From JAJYRX01 sp041655275 (GTDB lineage Bacteria; Pseudomonadota; Gammaproteobacteria; Burkholderiales; Burkholderiaceae_B), in assembly GCA_041655275.1 (NCBI GenBank), contig JBBAFU010000001.1:186001-250000 (forward strand): a DNA stretch of 64,000 nucleotides, in the 5' to 3' direction. A model generated the notes under the pieces. It worked only from the letters and a program-made list of their open reading frames with translations. It was not told the origin of the DNA and ran no database searches. The first letter of the stretch is position 1. Each line of letters begins with the position of its first letter. Made by a program: the position numbers and the translations under genes. This document shows, one piece after another, positions 35,383-45,110 of the stretch.

Positions 35383-36792
35383 CTAGAGGGCAACACGACG
35401 GAAATCGGACAGCAGACCCGTCAGCATTGCATTGAAGCGTGCCGCCGCCGCACCATCGATGACCCTGTGGTCATACGACAGGGACAGGGGCAGCATCAGA
35501 CGCGGCTCGAAGGCTTCGCCGTTCCAGACCGGCGCCATCTTCGAGCGTGACACGCCGAGGATGGCCACTTCGGGCGCGTTGATGATGGGCGTGAAGGCGG
35601 TGCCGCCAATGCCGCCCAGCGACGAGATGGTGAAACAGCCGCCCTGCATCTGCGCCGCAGACAGCTTGCCTTCGCGCGCCAGCGACGCCAGCTCGGCCGT
35701 CTCTTGCGCGAGCTCCAGCACGCCCTTGGTGTCCGCATCACGAATCACCGGTACCACCAGACCATTCGGTGTGTCGGCCGCAAAGCCGATGTGGCAGTAC
35801 TGCTTGAGGATGAGGTTGTCGCCGTCGAGCGAGGCGTTGAATTCGGGATGCTTGCGCAGGCAGGCGACCACGGCGCGGATGATGAAGGCCAGCATGGTCA
35901 CACGCACGCCGTCGCGCGCATTTTCGGCATTGAGCTGCTTGCGCAGGGCCTCGAGTGCCGTGATGTCTGCCTCGTCCTGATTGGTGACATGCGGAATCAT
36001 GACCCAGTTGCGATGCAGGTTGGCGCCGGACAGCTTGCGGATGCGTGACAGCGGCTTCGTCTCTATGGTACCGAAGCGCTCGAAGTCGACCTTGGGCCAG
36101 GCCAGAACGGACAGGCCGTCGACACTACCGCCGGCCACTGCCGGAGCGGCACCGCCTGCCAGCGCCTGCTTGACGTACTGGCGCACATCATCGTGCGTGA
36201 TGCGCTGGCGCGCCCCGCTGCCCTCGATCTGGGCCAGATCGACACCCAGCTCGCGGGCGAACTTGCGCACCGAAGGCGAGGCATGGGGCAGGTTGCGAAC
36301 CGGCATATCGGCCGAGCCGTAGGCCGCCGTGGGCGAGTGACGCCGGGGCGGCAGCGAGGCCAGCTGCTCGGCAGCACCTTTCTCGACGACCGCCGAGCTG
36401 CCGCTGGCTACCAGGGTCGGCGCCACTTCGCTGGCATCGGAACCCGAAGCGACCGCCGTCGGCGCCGGCTCATCCGGCACGGCGGCCGCTGCCGGTGCCG
36501 CCTCGGCCGGTGCCCGGGCATCTGCAGGCGCAGGCGCGGCTGCGGCCTCCTCGCTCACTTCAAGCTGAAGGATGACCGAGCCCTCGGACACCTTGTCGCC
36601 CAGTTTCACGGTAATGCTGCGCACAATCCCTGCCCGGGGCGAAGGAATTTCCATGGAAGCCTTTTCGGATTCCACCGTGATCAGACTCTGCTCCGTCTCG
36701 ACGCTGTCGTTTTCGGCCACCAGAATTTCGATGACGTCCACGTCCTCCACATCGCCGATGTCGGGCACCTTGATATCAATGGTGTTGCTCAT
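35383..36792 (-). CDS. aceF: Dihydrolipoamide acetyltransferase (PDH E2)
   Basis: The core of the pyruvate dehydrogenase complex, moving the acetyl group to CoA. The 469-residue protein has one lipoyl domain (K44 in ESEKASME), an Ala/Pro linker, a peripheral-subunit-binding domain (about 170-205: SPSVRKFARELGVDL), a second linker, and a catalytic domain ending in SYDHRVIDGAAAARF. The start at ATG 36792 (MSNTIDIKVPDIGD) is preferred to an in-frame upstream start. It is 13 bases after aceE. Confidence 0.95.
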   Translation of the reverse strand: MSNTIDIKVPDIGDVEDVDVIEILVAENDSVETEQSLITVESEKASMEIPSPRAGIVRSITVKLGDKVSEGSVILQLEVSEEAAAAPAPADARAPAEAAPAAAAVPDEPAPTAVASGSDASEVAPTLVASGSSAVVEKGAAEQLASLPPRRHSPTAAYGSADMPVRNLPHASPSVRKFARELGVDLAQIEGSGARQRITHDDVRQYVKQALAGGAAPAVAGGSVDGLSVLAWPKVDFERFGTIETKPLSRIRKLSGANLHRNWVMIPHVTNQDEADITALEALRKQLNAENARDGVRVTMLAFIIRAVVACLRKHPEFNASLDGDNLILKQYCHIGFAADTPNGLVVPVIRDADTKGVLELAQETAELASLAREGKLSAAQMQGGCFTISSLGGIGGTAFTPIINAPEVAILGVSRSKMAPVWNGEAFEPRLMLPLSLSYDHRVIDGAAAARFNAMLTGLLSDFRRVAL

Positions 36793-36805
36793 GCGTGAAT
36801 CTCCC

Positions 36806-39514
36806 TCAAGCGTGATGTGGATTGGCCTTGTCGGGGTTGATGCCGTACTTGCGGATGGCTTCGCCAACCGTCTTCAGCGGCAGCGCTCCCTCATCGGCCA
36901 GGGCCAGCAATGCGGCCACCGTGACGAAGTGACGATCAATCTCGAAATGTTCGCGCAGCTTGTGGCGGAAGTCGGACCGGCCGAAACCGTCCGTGCCCAG
37001 TACGCGGTAATGACGACCATCGGGAATGAAGGCACGGATCTGGTCGGCGTAGGCCTTCATGTAGTCCGTGGATGCCACGATGGGCCCTTCCGTATCCTTG
37101 AGCTGCTGCGTGATATAGGGCAGCGGCAGATCGGTATTTTCGGGATTCAGCAGGCGCTGACGCTCGCAATCCAGCCCGTCGCGGCGCAGCTCGGTGAAGC
37201 TGGTGACGCTCCAGACATCGGAGCCCACACCCCAGTCCTCAAGCAGCAGTTCCTGCGCCGCCAGGACTTCGCGCAGCAAGGTGCCCGAGCCCATGAGCTG
37301 CACGCGGTGGGCCGCCTTGTCGGTGGACTTGAAGCGGTAGGCACCGCGGATGATGCCTTCCTCATCACCGTCGACCAGGCCGGGCTGGGCGTAGTTCTCG
37401 TTCATCACGGTGATGTAGTAGAAGACATTTTCCTGCTTTTCAATCATGCGCTTCAGGCCGTCATGCATGATGACCGCCAGCTCATGTCCGAAGGCCGGGT
37501 CGTAGGACACGCAGTTGGGGATGACGGAAGACAGGATATGGCTGTGGCCGTCCTCGTGCTGCAGGCCTTCGCCATTCAGCGTGGTGCGCCCGGCCGTGCC
37601 GCCGAGCAGGAAGCCGCGTGCCTGGATGTCGCCCGCCGCCCAGGCAAGATCGCCCACCCGCTGGAAACCGAACATCGAGTAATAGATGTAGAACGGAATC
37701 ATGATGCGGTTGTTGCTGGAGTACGACGTGGCCGCCGCCATCCAGGAGCAGAAGCCCCCCGCCTCGTTGATGCCTTCCTGCAGCAACTGACCGGTGGCCG
37801 ACTCGCGGTAGTACATGACCTCGCCCTTGTCGACCGGTGTGTACTTCTGCCCTTCGGGCGCATAGATACCAATCTGGCGGAACAGGCCTTCCATGCCAAA
37901 GGTGCGCGATTCGTCGACCAGCACCGGCACGACGCGCGGACCCAGCGTCTTGTCGCGCAGGATCTGGTTGAGCGCGCGCACAAACGCCTGGGTGGTGGAG
38001 ATTTCACGACCGGCGGCCGTGGGGTCCGTGATGGCCTTGAACATATCCAGTCCGGGCACCGGCAGGTGCTCGTCAGCGCGCGTGCGCCGCTGCGGCAGAT
38101 AACCGCCCAGTGCCTGGCGACGTTCATGCAGATAACGCATCTCGGGCGAATCGTCTGCCGGCCTGAAGTAAGGCAGCGCCTCGAGCTGATCATCCGGGAT
38201 GGGAATGTTGAAACGATCACGGAACTCGCGGATGGAGTCCAGATCCAGCTTTTTCTGCTGGTGCGTGGGGTTCTTCGCCTGACCGACATGACCCATGCCA
38301 TAGCCCTTGATGGTCTTGGCCAGGATGACGGTCGGCTGCCCCTCGTGCTGCACGGCTGTCTGGAAGGCGGCATACACCTTGTGCGGATCGTGTCCGCCAC
38401 GGTTCAGGCGCCAGATGTCCTCGTCGCTCATGCGGCTGACCATCTCCAGCAGCTTGGGATGCTTGCCGAAGAAATGCTCGCGCACGAACTTGCCGTCGTG
38501 TGCCTTGTAGGCCTGGTATTCGCCGTCGACCGACTCTTCCATGATGCGGCGCAGTATGCCTTCCTTGTCGCGTGCCAGCAGCGGATCCCAGTAGCCGCCC
38601 CAGACCAGCTTGACGACATTCCAGCCACTGCCGCGGAAATCACCCTCGAGCTCCTGGATGATCTTGCCGTTACCGCGCACCGGTCCGTCGAGACGTTGCA
38701 GGTTGCAGTTGATGACGAAGATGAGGTTGTCGAGTTTTTCACGCGACGCCAGGGCGATGGCACCCTTGGACTCGGGTTCGTCCATTTCACCATCGCCGCA
38801 GAAGACCCAGACCTTGCGCTGGCTGGTATCGGCAATGCCGCGCGCGTGCAGGTACTTGAGGAAGCGCGCCTGATAGATGGCCATCAGCGGCCCAAGCCCC
38901 ATGGATACCGTGGGAAACTGCCAGAACTCCGGCATGAGCTTGGGGTGCGGATAGGATGACAGGCCATGGCCATCCACCTCCTGGCGGAAATGATCCATCT
39001 GCTCGGCCGTGAGACGGCCTTCGAGATAAGCGCGACCATACATGCCGGGCGAGGAGTGGCCCTGGAAATAGACCAGGTCTCCGCCGTGGTTTTCCGTCTC
39101 GGCATGCCAGAAATGATTCTGCCCGCAGCCTATCATGGTGGCCAGCGAGGCGAAGGAGGCAATATGCCCGCCCAGATCACCCCCGTCGGCCGGATGGTGC
39201 ATATTGGCCTTGACCACCATGGCCATGGCATTCCAGCGTACATAGGAGCGGATGCGCTCTTCGAGCACCAGGTCACCCGGATGCGGCGGCTCCAGCCCCG
39301 GGGGAATGGTGTTGAGGTAGGCGGTGTTGGGCGAGAAAGGAATATAGGCACCCGAGCGGCGCGCCAGATCTATCAGGCGCTCGAGAAGGAAATGGGCGCG
39401 TTCCGGGCCTTCGCGATCCAGTACGGCCTCGAGCGCGTCGAGCCATTCCTGGGTTTCAAGCGCGTCATCATCTGCCGGCCCGGCCACTGCTTCAAGATGT
39501 TCTAGTGCGGACAT
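36806..39514 (-). CDS. aceE: Pyruvate dehydrogenase E1 component, homodimeric
   Basis: The thiamine-diphosphate enzyme that decarboxylates pyruvate and acetylates lipoyl groups on E2. The 902-residue homodimeric E1 contains HIASFASLATM in the N-terminal region and the thiamine-binding motif starting GDGEMDEPES and ending near FVINCNLQ. The ATG at 39514 has AAGGAG six bases upstream, which decides it against a longer frame to 39589. It is the first gene of aceE-aceF-lpdA and diverges from a sensor kinase. Confidence 0.96.
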   Translation of the reverse strand: MSALEHLEAVAGPADDDALETQEWLDALEAVLDREGPERAHFLLERLIDLARRSGAYIPFSPNTAYLNTIPPGLEPPHPGDLVLEERIRSYVRWNAMAMVVKANMHHPADGGDLGGHIASFASLATMIGCGQNHFWHAETENHGGDLVYFQGHSSPGMYGRAYLEGRLTAEQMDHFRQEVDGHGLSSYPHPKLMPEFWQFPTVSMGLGPLMAIYQARFLKYLHARGIADTSQRKVWVFCGDGEMDEPESKGAIALASREKLDNLIFVINCNLQRLDGPVRGNGKIIQELEGDFRGSGWNVVKLVWGGYWDPLLARDKEGILRRIMEESVDGEYQAYKAHDGKFVREHFFGKHPKLLEMVSRMSDEDIWRLNRGGHDPHKVYAAFQTAVQHEGQPTVILAKTIKGYGMGHVGQAKNPTHQQKKLDLDSIREFRDRFNIPIPDDQLEALPYFRPADDSPEMRYLHERRQALGGYLPQRRTRADEHLPVPGLDMFKAITDPTAAGREISTTQAFVRALNQILRDKTLGPRVVPVLVDESRTFGMEGLFRQIGIYAPEGQKYTPVDKGEVMYYRESATGQLLQEGINEAGGFCSWMAAATSYSSNNRIMIPFYIYYSMFGFQRVGDLAWAAGDIQARGFLLGGTAGRTTLNGEGLQHEDGHSHILSSVIPNCVSYDPAFGHELAVIMHDGLKRMIEKQENVFYYITVMNENYAQPGLVDGDEEGIIRGAYRFKSTDKAAHRVQLMGSGTLLREVLAAQELLLEDWGVGSDVWSVTSFTELRRDGLDCERQRLLNPENTDLPLPYITQQLKDTEGPIVASTDYMKAYADQIRAFIPDGRHYRVLGTDGFGRSDFRHKLREHFEIDRHFVTVAALLALADEGALPLKTVGEAIRKYGINPDKANPHHA

Positions 39515-39606
39515 AGGTGTCTCCTTGTCGGGAAAACATGAAGGACGCAAGGCAGACGGCAATCCGGGTATCCTGTGGTGCCAGGCCATGCAGCCGCCGG
39601 GTTTTA

Positions 39607-39627
39607 TGCACCCTTTTGTGCACCCTT
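39607..39627. repeat. Direct repeat in the aceE leader
   Basis: TGCACCCTT occurs twice, at 39607-39615 and 39619-39627, with a 12-base period. It lies 19-39 bases downstream of the predicted aceE transcription start, a position suited to a repressor or to response-regulator binding. The binding protein is unknown. Confidence 0.4.
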
Positions 39628-39652
39628 GGGCCTTTCCTTCGCAATGTAGACC

Positions 39653-39681
39653 ATTCTAGGAAAGACCGCTCCAGAGCACAA
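39653..39681 (-). promoter_or_regulatory. Promoter candidate for aceE-aceF-lpdA
   Basis: On the minus strand, -35 TTGTGC (39676-39681) and -10 TAGAAT (39653-39658) are 17 bases apart, giving a start near 39646 and a leader of about 130 bases. Confidence 0.5.
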
Positions 39682-39686
39682 GCAAA

Positions 39687-39723
39687 ATTTCATTTTGTGG
39701 TAATCAATTTCGTAATATGAAAT
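39687..39723. promoter_or_regulatory. Inverted repeat between aceE and the sensor kinase gene
   Basis: ATTTCAT (39687-39693) and ATGAAAT (39717-39723) form perfect seven-base arms, 23 bases apart, in the AT-rich part of the divergent spacer. It lies just upstream of the predicted aceE -35 and 24 bases before the kinase start, so it could serve both genes. Confidence 0.4.
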
Positions 39724-39746
39724 GACGGCTTTGTGCTTCAGGTAAA

Positions 39747-41525
39747 ATGAAGCAACATTTCAAGTGTGCCATGGCTACAAATTCACGCAAATCCCTCATC
39801 CCCACCACGTTCTACGATCAGGCCAATCGTGGTCGCCGGGGAGTCTACTGGCTCACGCCGGTCGTGGTGCTGGTGCTCTATCTGTTCGTCATGGGGGCAT
39901 TCCTGTGGCTGCAACAGTTGCACAACGACAGTGTGATGTTCGTCACCATAGACCAGGAAACGCGCCAGCAGCGCCTCATGATGGTGGTGGCCGCCCTGTC
40001 CCTGGTCATCATCCTGAGCCTGCTGGCGCTGTGGCGCTACACGCGCTTTCGTACCCAGGCAGAGGCCGCACTGATGGCCGAGACCGGATTCCGGCGTGCC
40101 ATGGAAAACTCCATGTCAACCGGCATGCGCGTCTTCGACATGCAGGGGCGTATTGCCTATGTCAATCCTGCTTTCTGCCGCATGATCGGCTGGAACGAAG
40201 CCGACCTGATCGGGCGCACCGCGCCTTTTCCCTATTGGCTGCCCGATCGTCACAAGCAGCATCAGGAAACCATGGACCTGCTGCTGTCCGGGCGCACACC
40301 CAGCAGCGGGCTGGAAGTCGAGGCGCGGCGCCGGGATGGCTCGCTGTTCACGGCACGCATGTATGTCTCGCCGCTGCGCGATCCCAACGGCGAGCAGATC
40401 GGCTGGATGACGTCCATGACCGACATCACCGAACCCAAGCGCATCCGCGAAGCGCTCACGGCGGCCCACGAGCGTTTCATGACGGTGCTCGAAGGGCTGG
40501 ACGATGCCATCTCGGTGGTGGCCGATACGCCCGACGGCCTCGAGCTGCTGTTCGCCAATCGCACCTACCGCCGGCTGTTCGGCGCCCAGCCCGGCGGGCA
40601 TCAGGAGCTCATGGGCAGCCGGCTGTCGCGCTTTGCCGAAGCGAGCACCGAGATCTATTCCCGAACCGCCGAACGCTGGTTTGAAGTCCACCATCGCATG
40701 CTGGCCTGGACCGACGGCCAGCGCGTGCGCCTGCAGGTGGCGCGCGACATCACGGAAAGGCGTACCCACGAAGAGGCGTCGCGCATACAGCAGGAAAAGA
40801 TCCAGCTCACCAGCCGGCTCACGACCATGGGAGAGATGGCGTCATCACTGGCGCACGAGCTCAACCAGCCACTCACCGCAATCAACAACTACAACATGGC
40901 GGCGGTTGCCATGTTGCGCTCCGGCCATGATGATCCCGAACGCCTGCTCGAGGCATTGCAGAAGTCGGCACAGCAGGCGGAACGGGCCGGCAAGATCATC
41001 AGCCGCATCCGCGAATTCGTGAAACGCAGCGAGCCCCGGCGCCAGCAGGTGTCCGTACGCCAGATCCTGGACAATGCCGCCGGCTTTGCCGAGATCGACG
41101 CGCGCAAGCGGCGCATCACCATAGAGCAGGATCTGCCCGAGCATCTGCCCGATGTGCTGGCCGATCCCATCCTCATCGAGCAGGTGCTGCTGAACCTGCT
41201 CAAGAATGGCATTGAAGCCATGGAGCACAGCGACTACCCCTGCCTGCACGTCGTTGTCACCGATCACGGCGCGCTCATAGAAATCGCCGTCCATGATCGC
41301 GGCCATGGCCTGCGCGATCCCGAGCGCCTGTTCGAGCCTTTCTACAGCACCAAGTCCGAAGGCCTCGGCATGGGTCTGAACATCTGTCGCACCATCATTG
41401 AATCGCACCACGGCCGGCTGTGGGCAGACGCCAATCCCGAAGGTGGTACGATATTTCGCTTCACCCTGCCCAGCGCGGGCGAGGCTTCCACACCCCGTTC
41501 GCAAGCCCAGGAGTCAAATGCATGA
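39747..41525 (+). CDS. PAS-domain membrane sensor histidine kinase
   Basis: A 592-residue kinase. Two membrane helices (about 35-56 and 77-97) enclose a short periplasmic loop of about 20 residues, which argues against a large external sensor. Two PAS domains (about 115-230 and 240-338) follow, then a HisKA domain with phospho-acceptor H370 (SLAHELNQPLTAINNY), and an ATPase domain (N-box LLNLLKNGIEAM, DRGHGL, GLGMGL). It overlaps the FixJ-type regulator by ATGA. A second ATG at 39771 (MATNSRKS) is a possible start. The ligand is unknown; the divergent PDH operon makes a carbon or redox signal plausible. Confidence 0.9.
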   Translation: MKQHFKCAMATNSRKSLIPTTFYDQANRGRRGVYWLTPVVVLVLYLFVMGAFLWLQQLHNDSVMFVTIDQETRQQRLMMVVAALSLVIILSLLALWRYTRFRTQAEAALMAETGFRRAMENSMSTGMRVFDMQGRIAYVNPAFCRMIGWNEADLIGRTAPFPYWLPDRHKQHQETMDLLLSGRTPSSGLEVEARRRDGSLFTARMYVSPLRDPNGEQIGWMTSMTDITEPKRIREALTAAHERFMTVLEGLDDAISVVADTPDGLELLFANRTYRRLFGAQPGGHQELMGSRLSRFAEASTEIYSRTAERWFEVHHRMLAWTDGQRVRLQVARDITERRTHEEASRIQQEKIQLTSRLTTMGEMASSLAHELNQPLTAINNYNMAAVAMLRSGHDDPERLLEALQKSAQQAERAGKIISRIREFVKRSEPRRQQVSVRQILDNAAGFAEIDARKRRITIEQDLPEHLPDVLADPILIEQVLLNLLKNGIEAMEHSDYPCLHVVVTDHGALIEIAVHDRGHGLRDPERLFEPFYSTKSEGLGMGLNICRTIIESHHGRLWADANPEGGTIFRFTLPSAGEASTPRSQAQESNA

Positions 41526-42148
41526 GCAATCCTTCCGTCCAAAGCACTATCTATATCGTGGATGACGACGAGGCGGTCCGCGATTCCCTGCGCTGGCTGC
41601 TCGAGGCCAACGGCTACCGCGTGAAATGCTACAGCGGCGGCGAAGCCTTCCTCGAGACCTACGATCCGGAACAGATTGGCGTACTGATCGCCGATGTCCG
41701 CATGCCCGGCATGAGCGGGCTCGAGCTCCAGGAAGCGCTCATAGAGCGCAAGGCACCGCTGCCCATCGTCTTCATCACCGGCCATGGCGATGTACCCATG
41801 GCGGTATCCACCATGAAGAAAGGCGCCGTTGATTTTCTGGAAAAACCCTTTAATGAAACTGATTTACGCAACATTGTTGCGAGAATGCTTGAAGATGCAG
41901 TCGCGCGTGTCAGCCAGGCCAGGGCACTGCAGTCGCAACAGGCCATCCTCAGTCGCCTCACGGCGCGTGAGCAGCAGGTGCTGGAGCGCATCGTGGCCGG
42001 ACGGCTCAACAAGCAGATTGCGGGCGACCTGAGCATCAGCATCAAGACGGTCGAAGCGCATCGCGCCAACATCATGGAAAAGCTCGAGGTGACCACGGTT
42101 GCCGATCTCATGAAGATTGCACTGACACAAGGTGAAACGGCCGTATGA
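41522..42148 (+). CDS. FixJ/LuxR-type response regulator
   Basis: A 208-residue two-domain regulator. The receiver domain has the acidic pocket DDDE at 14-17, phospho-acceptor D58 (IADVRMPGMSG), a T/S switch in FITGHGD, and the conserved lysine in FLEKPF. A LuxR-type helix-turn-helix follows (LTAREQQVLERIVAG to KTVEAHRANIMEKL). It starts at ATG 41522, coupled to the kinase by ATGA, and is coupled to folD the same way. Targets are unknown; divergent aceE is the first candidate. Confidence 0.92.
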   Translation: MSNPSVQSTIYIVDDDEAVRDSLRWLLEANGYRVKCYSGGEAFLETYDPEQIGVLIADVRMPGMSGLELQEALIERKAPLPIVFITGHGDVPMAVSTMKKGAVDFLEKPFNETDLRNIVARMLEDAVARVSQARALQSQQAILSRLTAREQQVLERIVAGRLNKQIAGDLSISIKTVEAHRANIMEKLEVTTVADLMKIALTQGETAV

Positions 42149-43005
42149 GTGCGCGCATCATCGATGGCCGGCAACTGGCCGCACAAGTCCGTGCCGATGT
42201 GGCACAACAAGTCAAGGCGCTGCTCGACGAAACCGGCATCCGTCCGGGGCTGGCCGTGGTGCTGGTGGGCGACGACGCCGCCTCCCAGGTCTATGTTCGC
42301 AACAAGGCGGCAGCCTGCGAAGCGGCCGGCATGCACTCCGAAGTCATCATCCTGCCGGCGGATACCAGCGAGGATGCCCTGCTTGCACGGGTCGCCGCCC
42401 TCAATGAAGATCCGGCCATCCACGGCATACTGGTACAGCTTCCACTGCCGGCACCGATACGCGCGGCGCGCATCATCGAGGCCATCCACCCGGACAAGGA
42501 TGTCGATGGCTTTCACCCCATCAATGCCGGCCTGCTCATGACAGGCACACCCCGCTTCCGTCCCTGCACGCCGTACGGCATCCAGATGATGCTGGAATCC
42601 GAAAACGTGAACCTCTGGGGTGCACAGGCCGTGGTCGTGGGTGCCAGCAATATCGTGGGCAAGCCCATGGCGCTGCTGATGCTGGCGGCAGGCGCCACCG
42701 TCACACTGTGCAACTCCAAGACGCGCAACCTGGCGGCGCACACCCGCAACGCGGATGTCCTGGTCGTTGCAACCGGAAAGCCCGGCATGATCGATGGTGC
42801 CATGATCAAGCCGGGGGCCGTTGTCATTGATGTGGGCATCAACCGCAAGGCCGACGGAGGGCTCGTGGGAGATGTGGATTTCGAATCCGCACGCAAGGTG
42901 GCTTCGGCCATCACGCCGGTGCCCGGCGGTGTCGGCCCCATGACGATCGCCATGCTTCTGATGAACACACTCCAGGCCGCCCGCGCACTCACCACCCGTG
43001 CCTGA
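42145..43005 (+). CDS. folD: Bifunctional methylenetetrahydrofolate dehydrogenase/cyclohydrolase
   Basis: Interconverts methylene- and formyl-tetrahydrofolate, feeding purine synthesis and formyl-methionine. The 286-residue protein has the catalytic YVRNK motif (YxxxK), the QLPLP segment, DVDGFHP and a Rossmann site (VVVGASNIVGKPMALLM). It is coupled to the response regulator gene by ATGA, so it is probably transcribed with the kinase operon, an arrangement that may reflect convenience rather than shared function. Confidence 0.96.
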   Translation: MSARIIDGRQLAAQVRADVAQQVKALLDETGIRPGLAVVLVGDDAASQVYVRNKAAACEAAGMHSEVIILPADTSEDALLARVAALNEDPAIHGILVQLPLPAPIRAARIIEAIHPDKDVDGFHPINAGLLMTGTPRFRPCTPYGIQMMLESENVNLWGAQAVVVGASNIVGKPMALLMLAAGATVTLCNSKTRNLAAHTRNADVLVVATGKPGMIDGAMIKPGAVVIDVGINRKADGGLVGDVDFESARKVASAITPVPGGVGPMTIAMLLMNTLQAARALTTRA

Positions 43006-43046
43006 CCGCCGCCAGTTATCACCTTTGTTTCGAGAATCCTCTTTTC

Positions 43047-45095
43047 ATGTCTGACAATCCCCTGCTGATCGCCATCGATAGCCCCATGGATTACGCGGCC
43101 ATACGGCCCGAACACCTGACGGCCGCCATCCCGAAGCTGATCGAGCGTTCCCGCGCAGCGATCGACCGCGTTGCCGCCGGCGAAGCAGAGCCGGACTGGG
43201 ACACGCTCATCGAACCCCTGCTCGACGCCACGCAGGTTCTGGGGCGTGCCTGGTCGGTTGCCGGGCACCTGAACGCCGTGGTCAACACGCCGGAGCTGCG
43301 CGCCGCCTACAACGAGTGTCTGCCGCTCATGACGGAGTACGGCACCTGGGTGAGTCTGCACGAAGGCCTGTATCATCAATATCAACGCCTGCGAGCTTCG
43401 CCCGGTTTTGCGGGCCTGAACCCGGTGCGCCGGCGTATCGTCACGCTGGCCCTGCGGGACTTCCGTCTGGGCGGTGCTGATCTCGAGGGCGAGGCGCGCG
43501 AACGCTATCGCGCACTCTCTGACGAGCAGGCGCGCACATCGCAGAAGTTCTCGGAAAACGTGCTTGACAGTGTCGACCAGTGGTCACTCGTCATTGAGGA
43601 TGAATCCCGCCTGGCCGGTATTCCGCCGGCCGTGCTCACGGCAGCGCGCGAAGCGGCCCGGGAGGACGGCCTGGCCGGCTGGAAGCTGAACTTGAAGATG
43701 CCCTGCTATCTGCCGGTCATGCAATACGCCCATGACCGCGCGCTGCGAGAAAGCCTCTACCGTGGTCATGCCACCCTGGCTTCCGAGCTCGGCGAGCCCG
43801 GTCTGGACAATTCACCCATGATAGAGCGCCTGCTCGCCTTGCGTGCAGAAGAGGCGGCACTTCTGGGCTTTGACGACTTTGCCGCGCTGCGCCTGGAAAC
43901 CCGCATGGCGGACTCCTCGCCCCAGGTGCTGGCGTTTCTGCGCGAGCTTGCCCGGCGCGCCCGCCCCCACGCGGAGCACGACCTTGCCGAACTGCGTGCC
44001 CATGCAGCGGAACATCTGGGTCTGGACGCCTTGCAGCCCTGGGATCTGGCCTACGCCTCCGAGCATCTGCGCCAGCAGCGCTACGATTACTCCGAGGAGG
44101 CGGTGCGCCAGTACTTCAGCGTGAACCAGGTGCTCGACGGTCTGTTTCGCGTGGTCGACACGCTGTTCGGCGTACAACTGGAAGCCGTACCGGCAAGCGC
44201 CTGGCATCCCGATGTGCAATGCTATGCCGTCAGGGACGGGCAAGGCGAGCTGCGCGGCCATCTCAATCTGGATCTCTATGCACGCCAGGGCAAACAGGGC
44301 GGTGCCTGGGTGGGCAGCGAGCGCGAACGGCGCCGGCATGGTACGCAGCTGCACACGCCCATCGTGAATTTGACCTGCAACTTCACTCCGCCGCTGGCTG
44401 AGCGGCCCAGCCTGCTCACCCACGATGAAGTGATCACCCTTTTCCATGAAAGCGGCCATGCCTTGCACGCCCTGCTGTCAACAGTGGATGATCCCGATGC
44501 CAGTGCCTTTGCCGCCGTCGAATGGGATGCCATCGAGCTGCCTTCGCAGTTCATGGAAAACTTCTGCTGGGAATGGCCCGTAATACAGGCCATGGGGCGC
44601 CATATCGATACCGGCGAACCCTTGCCGCGCACGCTGTTCGACCGCCTGCTGGCAGCACGCAACTTCCAGAGCGGCATGCAGATGCTGCGCCAGGTGGAGT
44701 TCGCACTTTTCGACATGCTCATCCATCAGCGCAAGAATCTGGTGATTGCCGATGTGCTCGCCGTACTGCACGCGGTGCGTGAAGAAGTGGCCGTCGTCTT
44801 TCCGCCGGAATGGCAGCGTTTTCCCCACCAGTTCTCGCATCTGTTTGCAGGCGGTTATGGCGCCGGCTACTACAGCTATAAATGGGCGGAAGTCCTGTCG
44901 GCCGACGCCTACGCCGCTTTCGAGGAAAGCGCCGGTAAAGATGGCCCCATCCTGGATCCCGCCACCGGCCGGCGCTTTCTGAAAGAGATTCTTGCCGTGG
45001 GCGGCTCACGGCCGGCAGCAGACTCGTTTCGCGCCTTCCGCGGCCGCGACCCGGACATCGAGGCCTTGCTGCGTCACAGCGGCATGAGCGCCTGA
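43047..45095 (+). CDS. prlC: Oligopeptidase A (M3 family metallopeptidase)
   Basis: A cytoplasmic zinc oligopeptidase that degrades signal peptides and other short peptides. The 682-residue M3A protein has the zinc motif H467-E-S-G-H471, with the third ligand expected in the downstream EFPSQ-like helix (AIELPSQFMENFCWE). Length and start (MSDNPLLIA) match the family. It is 41 bases after folD and seven bases before the end-to-start junction with the SCO-like gene. Confidence 0.95.
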   Translation: MSDNPLLIAIDSPMDYAAIRPEHLTAAIPKLIERSRAAIDRVAAGEAEPDWDTLIEPLLDATQVLGRAWSVAGHLNAVVNTPELRAAYNECLPLMTEYGTWVSLHEGLYHQYQRLRASPGFAGLNPVRRRIVTLALRDFRLGGADLEGEARERYRALSDEQARTSQKFSENVLDSVDQWSLVIEDESRLAGIPPAVLTAAREAAREDGLAGWKLNLKMPCYLPVMQYAHDRALRESLYRGHATLASELGEPGLDNSPMIERLLALRAEEAALLGFDDFAALRLETRMADSSPQVLAFLRELARRARPHAEHDLAELRAHAAEHLGLDALQPWDLAYASEHLRQQRYDYSEEAVRQYFSVNQVLDGLFRVVDTLFGVQLEAVPASAWHPDVQCYAVRDGQGELRGHLNLDLYARQGKQGGAWVGSERERRRHGTQLHTPIVNLTCNFTPPLAERPSLLTHDEVITLFHESGHALHALLSTVDDPDASAFAAVEWDAIELPSQFMENFCWEWPVIQAMGRHIDTGEPLPRTLFDRLLAARNFQSGMQMLRQVEFALFDMLIHQRKNLVIADVLAVLHAVREEVAVVFPPEWQRFPHQFSHLFAGGYGAGYYSYKWAEVLSADAYAAFEESAGKDGPILDPATGRRFLKEILAVGGSRPAADSFRAFRGRDPDIEALLRHSGMSA

Positions 45096-45110
45096 TCAGA
45101 GGTGGCTGTC

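Noticed and set aside
36572..38959. 795-codon open frame on the plus strand
   Set aside because: Antisense to aceE and the start of aceF. It is long only because of codon bias on the real strand.
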